This document shows, piece by piece, positions 40,567-47,081 of a DNA stretch of 64,000 nt. The stretch's first letter is position 1, and each line of letters opens with the position of its first letter. Origin of the DNA: CALMEC01 sp963706315 (GTDB lineage Bacteria > Actinomycetota > Thermoleophilia > Miltoncostaeales > Miltoncostaeaceae). A program made the position numbers and the translations under genes. The stretch lies in contig CAVPMA010000005.1 in the NCBI GenBank assembly GCA_963706315.1, forward strand, positions 62,001 through 126,000. Direction: 5' to 3'. The notes under the pieces are model-generated. The model searched no databases and was not told where the DNA came from. It worked only from the letters and a program-made list of their open reading frames with translations.

Positions 40567-41105
40567 CGCCCCTCGGGCGTCGCCGGGATGACCTGGGTCG
40601 AGTCGTCGCCGATCACGGCGGTCTCGGCGGTGTCGATGACCTGCGTGTCCGCCTCGTCGACCGCAACGTGCACGCGGGCGCCGCAGCGGAAGCAGAACGC
40701 CGCGTCAGCCTGGTACGGGGCGCCGCAGCTCAGACAGTAGCCCGCCGCGGGCGGCATGCGCACGCGACCCTGCCGCCGGCGTGCGTCGTGATCGGCGAGC
40801 TGCTCGTCGATCACCGCAATCCGTGCGTCGAGCTCGTGCACGACCTCCGCGCGCCGCCCGACGAGCTCGTCGCCGAGCATTCCCCGCTTATGCAGGTCGT
40901 AGGCGAGCCCCCCGAGGTGGTAGACCGTCTCCTGGCGCTCGTCCCAGAGCTTGCGGCGCTCACGCCGCAGGTGCCCCGGGGTCGGTGGACGAGGGGGGAG
41001 ACCGCTTCCGGGCTCGTCCGTCGGGGCGTCCTCGTTCTCGGCGAGCTCGGAAGCGGGGTCGTCGGGCGCGTCCTCGCCGATGCCTTGCGTTGCGTCTGGA
41101 TCCAC
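40563..41105 (-). CDS. Cytoplasmic zinc-ribbon protein with helical middle
   Basis: The 180-residue protein has an acidic, proline-rich start and a helical region (LRRERRKLWDERQETVYHLG, ELDARIAVIDEQLADHDARR). A C-terminal zinc ribbon (CLSCGAPYQADAAFCFRCG) and an acidic Thr-rich tail follow. No membrane helix. GTG 41105 is preceded on the reverse strand by TACCCT at 10 nt, so it is probably leaderless. It is translationally coupled to the SPOR gene; both have a zinc ribbon, which suggests partners. Confidence 0.7.
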   Translation of the reverse strand: MDPDATQGIGEDAPDDPASELAENEDAPTDEPGSGLPPRPPTPGHLRRERRKLWDERQETVYHLGGLAYDLHKRGMLGDELVGRRAEVVHELDARIAVIDEQLADHDARRRQGRVRMPPAAGYCLSCGAPYQADAAFCFRCGARVHVAVDEADTQVIDTAETAVIGDDSTQVIPATPEGR

Positions 41106-41182
41106 GACGCCTCACAGGGTACCGGACGTTTCGGAGCCCCTCCGAACCGTTTCGGTCCTGTTGACGTCTCGCGTCGGCACGG

Positions 41183-41210
41183 TTGACCGCACCGCGCGGA
41201 TGGATACAAT
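41183..41210 (+). promoter_or_regulatory. Vegetative promoter of the SAM-riboswitch transcript
   Basis: TTGACC (41183-41188), 16 nt, TACAAT (41205-41210): the best sigma-70-type promoter in the window. Transcription should begin near 41217, just before the riboswitch. Confidence 0.75.
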
Positions 41211-41220
41211 CCCGCCACTT

Positions 41221-41332
41221 GATTCGCATCAAGAGCGGTGGAGGGACTGGCCCTGTGAAGCCGCGGCAACCAGCGCAATCGCGCCAGGTGCCAAATCCAT
41301 CAGACGATCGTTTCGTCTGAGAGATGCGGAGA
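41221..41332 (+). promoter_or_regulatory. SAM-I (S-box) riboswitch
   Basis: The conserved core is plain: AAGAGCGGTGGAGGGACTGG with CCCTGTGAAG and CGGCAACC, then GGTGCCAAATCC, and a closing GAGAGATGCG. P1 pairs CGCATC (41225-41230) with GATGCG (41323-41328). P4 is CAGACGA/TTCGTCTG. The kink-turn and the SAM-contact bases are in place. SAM-I elements lower expression when S-adenosylmethionine is abundant and normally control methionine, cysteine or sulfur genes. It lies 64 nt before the start codon of the threonine-synthase-like gene. Confidence 0.94.
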
Positions 41333-41350
41333 TCAGGGGCTCGTGACCCC

Positions 41351-41380
41351 GGTGCTCTCCGCCCTCTCGGGCGAGGCACC
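41351..41380 (+). terminator. Hairpin between SAM riboswitch and ribosome binding site
   Basis: GGTGC pairs with GCACC, CTC with GAG, and GCCC with GGGC, closed by a TCTC loop. The hairpin ends directly before AGGAGGAG. There is no T tract, so control could be by Rho-type termination or by occluding the ribosome binding site. It is the likely expression platform. Confidence 0.55.
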
Positions 41381-41395
41381 AGGAGGAGCGACCGG

Positions 41396-42637
41396 ATGAC
41401 AGATGCGAGTGGGACCGCAACCGCGCTGCGCTGCAAGGGGTGTGGAACACCCCGGCCGCTGGCGGCGCTGTACGCATGTGAGGAGTGCTTCGGACCGCTG
41501 GAGGTGGCCTACGACGGCGACCGCCTTCGTCGGGTCACGCGAGCGCGGATTGCCGCCGGGCCGCCGTCGATGTGGCGGTACCGCGATCTGTTGCCGGCGG
41601 GACCGGCCGACCCGGCGCGCCTGCCGGTGGGGCTGACCCCGCTGGTGCCGGCGCCGCGGCTGGCCGAGCGGCTCGGGCTCGGAGATGTGTGGGTCAAGAA
41701 CGACGCCGCGAACCCCACGCGCAGCTTCAAGGACCGCGTCGTCGGGGTGGCGCTCGCGAAGGCGCGGGAGCTCGGGTTCGACGTCGTGGCGTGCGCCTCG
41801 ACCGGGAACCTCGCCAACGCGGTCGCGGCGCAGGCCGCGGCGCTCGGCCTCGAGAGCTTCGTCTTCGTGCCGGCGGATCTCGAGCCCCAGAAGATCACCG
41901 CCACCGCCGTCTACGGCGGTAACGTGGTGACCGTCGACGGCACCTACGACGAGGTCAACCGCCTGTGCGGCGAGCTCGCGTCGGAGCGGCCGTGGGCATT
42001 CGTCAACGTCAACCTCCGCCCGTACTACAGCGAGGGGTCGAAGACGCTCGCCTACGAGGTGGCGGAGCAGCTGGGGTGGCGCCTCCCCGATCGCTGCATC
42101 GCTCCGATCGCCTCAGGGTCGCTCTACACGAAGATCCATCGCGGGTTCCTTGAGCTCGTGGAGCTCGGCCTGGCAGAGGGTGAGGTCCCCGTGCTCCACG
42201 GGGCACAGGCAGCCGGGTGCGGACCAGTCGCCGCCGCCTTCGAGGACGGTCGGGACTGGGTCGCTCCTGTGCGGCCGGACACCATCGCGAAGAGCCTCGC
42301 CATCGGGGATCCCGCCGACGGCGCCTTCGCCCTCGACACCGCCCGCGCAACCGGCGGTTCGATCACCGGGGTCTCGGACGCGGAGATCGTGGAGGGAATC
42401 ACCCTGCTGGCCGAGACGACCGGGATCTTCACCGAGACCGCCGGCGGGGTGACGACCGCGGTCCTCGCCCGCCTCGCGGCCGACGGCGTAATCGGCCGGC
42501 ACGAGCGCGTGGTGCTGTACATCACCGGTGACGGCCTCAAGACGCCGGATGCGGTCGCAGGGGCACTGCGCCCGATCGAGATCAGCCCGACCGTGGATGC
42601 CTTCGCCGAGGCGTTCGCCACCATCGCGACCATCTGA
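41396..42637 (+). CDS. thrC: Threonine-synthase-like PLP enzyme under SAM riboswitch control
   Basis: This 413-residue fold-type II PLP enzyme starts with a zinc-ribbon-like unit (LRCKGCGTPRPLAALYACEEC), as in archaeal and many bacterial threonine synthases. The PLP lysine is K112 in NPTRSFKDRVVGVALAKA, and the phosphate/PLP loops ACASTGNLANAVAAQAAALG and IASGSLYTKIHRG follow. The default reading is O-phosphohomoserine to threonine. However, its SAM-I riboswitch and the CysO-type sulfur carrier 12 nt downstream point to sulfur chemistry, such as homocysteine or cysteine formation from a phosphorylated substrate. AGGAGGA lies 8 nt before ATG 41396. The family is certain; the reaction is open. 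Confidence 0.85.
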   Translation: MTDASGTATALRCKGCGTPRPLAALYACEECFGPLEVAYDGDRLRRVTRARIAAGPPSMWRYRDLLPAGPADPARLPVGLTPLVPAPRLAERLGLGDVWVKNDAANPTRSFKDRVVGVALAKARELGFDVVACASTGNLANAVAAQAAALGLESFVFVPADLEPQKITATAVYGGNVVTVDGTYDEVNRLCGELASERPWAFVNVNLRPYYSEGSKTLAYEVAEQLGWRLPDRCIAPIASGSLYTKIHRGFLELVELGLAEGEVPVLHGAQAAGCGPVAAAFEDGRDWVAPVRPDTIAKSLAIGDPADGAFALDTARATGGSITGVSDAEIVEGITLLAETTGIFTETAGGVTTAVLARLAADGVIGRHERVVLYITGDGLKTPDAVAGALRPIEISPTVDAFAEAFATIATI

Positions 42638-42649
42638 GAGGGGACCACC

Positions 42650-42925
42650 ATGTCCGTTTCCGTACGCATACCCGCTCCGCTTCGTCCGCTCGTGGGCGAC
42701 GCATCCACCGTCGAGTGCAGGCCGGGGACCGTTCGCCAGGTGATCGCCGAGCTCGATTCGCGCTACGCCGGCTTCGCCGGACGCGTCACCGAGAACGGTG
42801 CGCTGCGGCGATTCGTGAACGTCTTCGTGGACGGCCAGGACGTGCGCTTCGCCGACGGGATCGATACCCCGATCCCGGATGGCCGGGAGGTCACCATCCT
42901 TCCGGCCGTTGCTGGCGGCGCTTAG
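42650..42925 (+). CDS. cysO: CysO/MoaD-type sulfur-carrier protein
   Basis: The 91-residue ubiquitin-fold protein is close to mycobacterial CysO: MSVSVRIPAPLRPLVGDAST, RRFVNVFVDGQDVRFADGID and DGREVTILPAVAGGA. The diglycine end becomes a thiocarboxylate that donates sulfur. Here one extra Ala follows Gly-Gly, so a peptidase must expose the diglycine, as in carriers that end in GGA. No such peptidase or activating MoeB/ThiF enzyme is in the window. It is 12 nt after the threonine-synthase-like gene, behind GAGGGG, so both share the SAM riboswitch. Its stop overlaps the convergent gene by 4 nt. Confidence 0.9.
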   Translation: MSVSVRIPAPLRPLVGDASTVECRPGTVRQVIAELDSRYAGFAGRVTENGALRRFVNVFVDGQDVRFADGIDTPIPDGREVTILPAVAGGA

Positions 42926-43233
42926 CCGGTCCCGCCGGCGTCGGCGGGCGGGATGATGGGGAGGCCGGTTGCCACCTGCGTCGTCCCGCCCGCCCGGTAG
43001 CCGATGTCGACGACGTCACCGCGAAGATCGCCGTACACGCCGATGCCGATCCCGAGCATGATCCGCCGGCCGAGCCCGAGTTGCGGCTGGGGACGCAACG
43101 GCCTGGTGAACCGCACCCAGCGGCCCTCGATGACGTAGTCCAAGCCCTCCTGCTGCGGCTGGGCGTTGACGTACACGTCGTACGGCGGCTCGGCGCCCTG
43201 CGGGATGGGCACGCTCCAGGCGGGTGACTGCAT
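42922..43233 (-). CDS. Hypothetical small protein
   Basis: The 103-residue protein reads MQSPAWSVPIPQGAEPPYDV, then YVIEGRWVRFTRPLRPQPQL, ending in a glycine-rich hydrophobic part (RRIMLGIGIGVYGDLRGDVV). ATG 43233 is chosen because TACAGT lies 8 nt before it on the reverse strand, a leaderless pattern. The frame extends to 43371, but that part is arginine-rich. No family was recognised. It is convergent with cysO. Confidence 0.55.
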   Translation of the reverse strand: MQSPAWSVPIPQGAEPPYDVYVNAQPQQEGLDYVIEGRWVRFTRPLRPQPQLGLGRRIMLGIGIGVYGDLRGDVVDIGYRAGGTTQVATGLPIIPPADAGGTG

Positions 43234-43316
43234 CGTCGCGAACTGTACCGCCGCGCCTCGGCCGGGTACGGGCCGCGCGAAACGCCCGCGCGATCGCGAC
43301 CTCCCCGGACGTCCAG

Positions 43317-43684
43317 TGAGCAAGACCCCAGAAGGTCCAGCCGAAAGACCCCCCGCGCGCCCGGCGGTCACGGCCGGGACGGCGGGGCGTGGGAACGCTC
43401 TCGTCTCGGCCGGAGAGGCCGTGCTGTCGGCCGTGCTGACCGTGCTGGCGTTCGCACTGCCGGTGCTCGCCGTTGCTCTCCCATCCCGCTCGCGGTGGCG
43501 GCGGTCCGAGTGCGGCGACGCCCATCACGAAGATCCCGGCGGAGTGCCGCCGATTGAGTTGCTCGACAGACAGCAACGACCGCCCCCTTCGCCCGACCCC
43601 TGGGATCGCCCGACGATCGCAGAGTGGGACCCGGAGGTGCACGACCTGAACGGCTTTGAGAGGGTGGTGCGATGTTCCATGTGA
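43317..43684 (+). CDS. Possible small membrane protein
   Basis: A GTG-initiated frame of 122 codons contains one strongly hydrophobic segment (VLSAVLTVLAFALPVLAVAL, residues ~35-54) and a polar tail (PSPDPWDRPTIAEWDPEVHD). There is no good ribosome binding site. The surrounding 515-bp gap (43234-43748) has no other convincing gene. It could be a small membrane protein or a chance frame. Confidence 0.3.
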
Positions 43685-43748
43685 AGGTGGCTTTGGGGTT
43701 CATCCACTCGCCGGTGGGGTCGTGTGTAAGACGCTGCGGTCGTCGGCG

Positions 43749-44441
43749 ATGAGCGCCGGCTCAAACGGCGACGGGCCGGGTCGCTCCGCACGCGACCGCG
43801 CGGCGTCCCTGGGGAAGGGCGCCCGCGCGTCCGCCCACGAGCTTGTCGGGGCCGTCGGTGCCCTCGTCGACCAGGCGATCGGCCGCATGCTGCTGAGCGA
43901 CGAGAGGGTCACCTCCGCCGCCGAGGCCAGCCGGCGACTCTCAGGCGAGGCCGACACGGAGGCCCTCACCGACAACATCCAGCGCGTCGTCCTACTCTCG
44001 GTGCCGGTGATCCGCAGAGTCGCCCGCGGGGCCCGGTTCACGCGAGTGCCATGGGTAATGGTCGCCTCGAGCTCCGTGTCGATCGCGGTGGCGGTCCGCA
44101 CCGGGGTGCGGGAGCTGCAGCTGCTCGCCTCGCTCGTCGCCCACCGGATCGAGCTGGCAGTGGGCGCGCCCGCGGACCGGGTGCTTGTCACCAAGCTGGC
44201 GATCGACCTGTACCTGGACCCGAACCGTGCCCCGGACGTAGCCGACGACAGGCTGCGCCTCGTTGCGCTCGCCCGGACGTGGGTGCTGAGGGGGGCCCTC
44301 GGCCGCACCACGTCGAAGCGGGCCGCAACAGCGTTCGCCGCGGCAGAGCGACTCGACGTCGCCGCCCTTGCCGGCTCCTGGGCAGCCACTCGCCGACGCC
44401 TTGGGGAGGGCGGCGGCGAGCTGCACCCCGGCGCCGACTGA
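43749..44441 (+). CDS. Hypothetical helical protein
   Basis: The 230-residue protein is alanine-rich and helical (SAHELVGAVGALVDQAIGRM, TDNIQRVVLLSVPVIRRVAR). It has a moderately hydrophobic middle (VPWVMVASSSVSIAVAVRTG) and a polar end. It may be membrane-associated. No family was recognised. ATG 43749 is used since the upstream part of the frame is low-complexity. It converges on the GlsB/YeaQ-type gene. Confidence 0.55.
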   Translation: MSAGSNGDGPGRSARDRAASLGKGARASAHELVGAVGALVDQAIGRMLLSDERVTSAAEASRRLSGEADTEALTDNIQRVVLLSVPVIRRVARGARFTRVPWVMVASSSVSIAVAVRTGVRELQLLASLVAHRIELAVGAPADRVLVTKLAIDLYLDPNRAPDVADDRLRLVALARTWVLRGALGRTTSKRAATAFAAAERLDVAALAGSWAATRRRLGEGGGELHPGAD

Positions 44442-44462
44442 CGCCCGCCACCGAACCACCCG

Positions 44463-44789
44463 TCAGACCCGCTCGGTGCCTCCGGTCGAGCCGGGCGGGG
44501 CTGCGGGAGGACGGCGGGAGCGGGTGCGGCGCACGACGGCGCTGACGATCAGGATGACGATGATCACGCCGATGATCGCGCTGATGATCCCGCCCCAGTC
44601 GAACACGTCCGTGTCGCCGATGCCGAGCCCCACGGTGAAGATGAGGTAACCGACCGCCGCGCCGGCAAGGCCCAGAACGACTGAGACCAGCCACGACTTC
44701 GGACCCCGCAGACCCTCGAACACGTCGTTCGGGGTGACCGCCCGGCCGATGACCCCGACCACCAGGCCAAGCAGGAGTGCTCCGATCAT
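44463..44789 (-). CDS. GlsB/YeaQ/YmgE-family stress membrane protein
   Basis: The 108-residue protein has three hydrophobic helices typical of the transglycosylase-associated/YeaQ family: MIGALLLGLVVGVIGRAVTP, WLVSVVLGLAGAAVGYLIFT and GGIISAIIGVIIVILIVSAV. A basic, proline-rich tail follows. Family members are small stress-induced membrane proteins without a defined reaction. It is monocistronic. Confidence 0.85.
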   Translation of the reverse strand: MIGALLLGLVVGVIGRAVTPNDVFEGLRGPKSWLVSVVLGLAGAAVGYLIFTVGLGIGDTDVFDWGGIISAIIGVIIVILIVSAVVRRTRSRRPPAAPPGSTGGTERV

Positions 44790-44913
44790 CGGTTCCGCCC
44801 TGGGGGTGGAGGGGACTGACCCAGGAGACGATTACGACCGCCCGTGCCGATGTCAAGGAGGAGCGAGGGGGTTCCTCTCAGGGTTCCGACCCTCCGGGGG
44901 ACCGGGGGATGCC

Positions 44914-44964
44914 GAACACGCGCGGCAGGGTTCGAACCTGCGACCTCTGGCTTTGGAGGCAAGC
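44914..44964 (-). repeat. Duplicated 3' half of tRNA-Arg (attachment-site-like remnant)
   Basis: Of these 51 bases 47 match 46225-46275, the 3' half of the intact tRNA-Arg, in the same orientation. They cover the 3' acceptor strand, T arm, variable loop and anticodon arm. The match stops just past the anticodon stem; the sequence beyond (GTGTGGC on the reverse strand) is not a D arm. The anticodon loop reads CTCCAAA instead of CTCCGGA. This is the usual structure left by integration into the 3' end of a tRNA gene. Confidence 0.85.
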
Positions 44965-44969
44965 CACAC

Positions 44970-45049
44970 GGGAAGACGCGGGAACAAAAAGGCCCACGAA
45001 ATCAGCATATTCTGCTCGGGCGTGTTCCCACGTGTTCCCGTGTCTTCCC
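44970..45049. repeat. Imperfect 17-bp inverted repeat beside the tRNA remnant
   Basis: GGGAAGACGCGGGAACA (44970-44986) pairs with TGTTCCCGTGTCTTCCC (45033-45049), one mismatch in 17. A further CGTGTTCCC lies at 45021-45029, giving three copies of TGTTCCC near the remnant. It could be a hairpin terminator, or arm-type sites for recombination proteins. Confidence 0.55.
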
Positions 45050-45149
45050 AGACGGAGTTGCGGTGAGGTTGCGCTGGCCAGGCGCGACCCTTGGTCCGTC
45101 CGAGGCCGCTGTCGCCGATCTTTGGCCGCTTCGCGCCTGCCCCGAGGGT

Positions 45150-45344
45150 CTACCGCTCGTCGGGGTCGCTGCCCGCCCGGGGCTGCCGGGAACGGGCGGC
45201 GGCGGGCGCGTGCAGGCTCGCCAGGTCGAGCGCGACCGCCAGGATCAGCGTCCACGTCCAGGCGTTGACCGGGTCCGCGCGCAGCGGCTTGGACCCGTCG
45301 ATGATGCTCGTGATTGCCCAGACGATGAACCAGACGAGCGTCAT
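45150..45344 (-). CDS. Small membrane protein within the tRNA-Arg interval
   Basis: The 64-residue protein has two hydrophobic stretches (MTLVWFIVWAITSIIDGSKP and NAWTWTLILAVALDLASLHA), then a polar tail. AAGGTGG lies about 4 nt before ATG 45344. Its start overlaps the stop of a longer reverse frame (45341-45730) as ATGA; that upstream frame is arginine- and proline-rich and doubtful, except for its last 60 codons. Function unknown. Confidence 0.5.
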   Translation of the reverse strand: MTLVWFIVWAITSIIDGSKPLRADPVNAWTWTLILAVALDLASLHAPAAARSRQPRAGSDPDER

Positions 45345-45756
45345 GCCCCACCTTCGCTGTCGGCGCGTTTCGCGCGATGGTCCGCGAGGGGACCGGGCCG
45401 GTCAACCGGGGCGCCCCCGATGGGGGCCGCGGGAAAACCCGAAGGCCGGTTCCGCGGGTCACCCGGGAGGCGCGCGGACGCCGCATGTTCGACAGCCTCG
45501 ACGAGGCCGTCGACATACGAGCGGACGATGACGACGCCGCGTAGGTCGCCCGCAGCGCGGCATCGTGAACCGAGGGTAAGCCGGGTGCGGAGGGCTCGCC
45601 CTACCCTCCGCACCGGACTCATCCGCTGGATCGGCAACGGACCTCGTTCCTTTCGTCCTCCTCCCGTACACTCAACCCTCTCGGGGTTCCCTGGGATTTC
45701 GGGGAGAGGTCCGCCGGCGGCGGTCCACACTCAACACCCAAAGAGAGGACTGATCC

Positions 45757-45942
45757 GTGCAGAGATTGGCGAGACTTACCGCGAGGGCGACCGCGAGAGC
45801 GATCGACGTCGGCATCGCTCTGGTCACCATGCCAGCCAAGTGGGTGGCGGACGGCTTGCGCTCCTACGCGGACCAGGAGGATGGGCCGCCCGAGGGTGCC
45901 TCCGGGGAGCAGGACGGCGGCGAGCGAGTGGACGCCGAATAA
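45757..45942 (+). CDS. Small basic-amphipathic protein within the tRNA-Arg interval
   Basis: The 61-residue protein reads MQRLARLTARATARAIDVGI, a short hydrophobic part, then an acidic tail (DQEDGPPEGASGEQDGGERV). GTG 45757 has an excellent ribosome binding site (AGAGAGGA, 7 nt). It looks like a real small gene. No family was recognised. Confidence 0.55.
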   Translation: MQRLARLTARATARAIDVGIALVTMPAKWVADGLRSYADQEDGPPEGASGEQDGGERVDAE

Positions 45943-46002
45943 CTCTCAGCGCCCTTCCTCGGCGCGCGCGAACGCTGTCCAAGACCCTCGATCAAGCGGT
46001 CG

Positions 46003-46230
46003 TTACCCCTGGCCCAGCGCGGTCTCTGGGCGCTCGACTCTGCGGCGCTCGCGGAGGATCTTGACGCCAGCCGCGATGAACGGCCCTCCGAAGACGCAAT
46101 CACCGCCGCACACGGCGCCCTGCGCCGATCCGAGTTTGCACTCAGGTTGTGTTGGCGCCCCCGAGCGGCACCTACGGCTCGTCGTCTGACGGCGGAGAAG
46201 TGTTCGATTACCAGGGTAAACGCGGAACAC
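46003..46230 (-). CDS. Doubtful small ORF with Cys motif beside tRNA-Arg
   Basis: The frame begins at a GTG inside the tRNA gene, so the true start must be further in and is unclear. The end is protein-like: AVCGGDCVFGGPFIAAGVKI followed by LRERRRVERPE, with mostly G or C at third positions. It may be the tail of a broken gene or a small Cys-containing membrane protein. Confidence 0.3.
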   Translation of the reverse strand: MFRVYPGNRTLLRRQTTSRRCRSGAPTQPECKLGSAQGAVCGGDCVFGGPFIAAGVKILRERRRVERPETALGQG

Positions 46231-46300
46231 GCGCGGCAGGATTCGAACCTGCGACCTCTGGCTCCGGAGGCCAGCGCTCTATCCACTGAGCTACGCGCGC
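46228..46300 (-). tRNA. tRNA-Arg (anticodon CCG)
   Basis: A 73-nt cloverleaf reads on the reverse strand. The acceptor is GCGCGCG paired with CGCGCGT (one G-U). The D arm is GCTC/GAGC and the anticodon arm CTGGC-CTCCGGA-GCCAG. The T arm is GCAGG-TTCGAAT-CCTGC, with discriminator G. Loop position 34-36 is CCG, so it reads CGG codons. CCA is not encoded. Its 3' half is duplicated at 44914-44964. Confidence 0.96.
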
Positions 46301-46341
46301 TCGTCTGCGAGTCTACCCGAGACCCCGACCATGGAGGCCCA

Positions 46342-46539
46342 ATGACCCAGGACGACCCTGCGCGCATCGCGGCGGAGCTCGCCACCCAGATCGTCACCGC
46401 CCGAGTCAGCGCGGCGGCCGGACGGCCGAACGTCACGGAAGGGAGGGAACTTGCCGGCTACTTCCGGGTCGTGCTCGGCGAGACGCGGCGTGCGCTCGGC
46501 CTGCCGCCGGTCCAGGAGCCGGAGGCCGCCGAGGGGTGA
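46342..46539 (+). CDS. Small hypothetical protein upstream of a phosphoesterase
   Basis: The 65-residue acidic helical protein (MTQDDPARIAAELATQIVTA, RELAGYFRVVLGETRRALGL) starts at ATG 46342 behind GGAGG. It overlaps the phosphoesterase start by 4 nt (GTGA), so the two are coupled. No family was recognised. Its upstream frame reads through the tRNA and is not coding. Confidence 0.6.
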   Translation: MTQDDPARIAAELATQIVTARVSAAAGRPNVTEGRELAGYFRVVLGETRRALGLPPVQEPEAAEG

Positions 46540-47081
46540 GGATCGCGATCCTCAGCGACACGCACTTCCCCGGGCGAGGGTCGGTGCTTCCCCAGCCCTG
46601 CATCGACGTGCTCGCACGAAGCGATCTGGTCGTCCACGCGGGCGATCTGGCCGACATGGCCACGCTCACGCTGCTGCGCGGATTCGGCAAGCCGCTCGTC
46701 GCCGTTCACGGCAACGCTGACGACGAGGGCGTGCGGCAGGTCCTCCCCGCCACCGCCGAGGTCGAGCTGCCGGGGCTCACGCTGGCGGTCGTGCACAACG
46801 GCGGGCCGGAGCAGGGCCGCCTCGGGCGCATGCGCGGGCGCTTCCCCGCGGCAGGCGGCGTGGTGTTCGGCCACTCGCACATCCCGCTCTACGAGCGCGC
46901 CCCCGATGGCTTCTTCATCCTGAACCCCGGCAGCGCGACCGACCGGCGCCGCCAGCCCCGCCACAGCATGGTCGAGTTGACCGTCACCCGCGGCCGTGCG
47001 CCCAAGATCGCCTTCCTCGGCGTGGACGAGCCCACCGGCCCGCTCCCCGACGAGCTGGTACGGGGAGGAGCGCTCCCCTAG
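46536..47081 (+). CDS. YfcE/MJ0936-type metallophosphoesterase
   Basis: The 181-residue protein has the calcineurin-like phosphoesterase motifs in order: ILSDTHFPGRG, VVHAGDLADM, VAVHGNADD, VVHNGG and VVFGHSHIPLYE, then FILNPGSATDRRR. Two metal ions are expected. The family hydrolyses phosphodiesters or phosphoproteins; the substrate is unknown. GTG 46536 overlaps the preceding small gene. Confidence 0.92.
   Translation: MRIAILSDTHFPGRGSVLPQPCIDVLARSDLVVHAGDLADMATLTLLRGFGKPLVAVHGNADDEGVRQVLPATAEVELPGLTLAVVHNGGPEQGRLGRMRGRFPAAGGVVFGHSHIPLYERAPDGFFILNPGSATDRRRQPRHSMVELTVTRGRAPKIAFLGVDEPTGPLPDELVRGGALP

Larger units (their letters stand above)
44914..46300. mobile_element. Eroded or minimal integrative element in tRNA-Arg
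   Basis: The interval is bounded by intact tRNA-Arg (46228-46300) and its partial copy (44914-44964), both on the reverse strand. The DNA lies downstream of the tRNA 3' end, exactly where an integrated island would be. About 1.26 kb separates the repeats. No integrase was found inside, only two or three very small genes. It is probably an island that has lost its core, or a tiny non-autonomous element moved by another integrase. Confidence 0.55.

Noticed and set aside
44914..44990. A second functional tRNA (loop CTCCAAA, Trp-like CCA anticodon)
   Set aside because: There is no 5' acceptor strand or D arm and the anticodon stem has a mismatch; only the 3' half exists.
44777..45268. Forward frames crossing the tRNA remnant
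   Set aside because: They read through the tRNA fragment and the inverted repeat and have no ribosome site or protein-like composition.
46147..46341. N-terminal extension reading RQDSNLRPLAPEASALSTEL before the 46342 gene
   Set aside because: This is the well-known translation artefact of a tRNA gene; the real start is ATG 46342.
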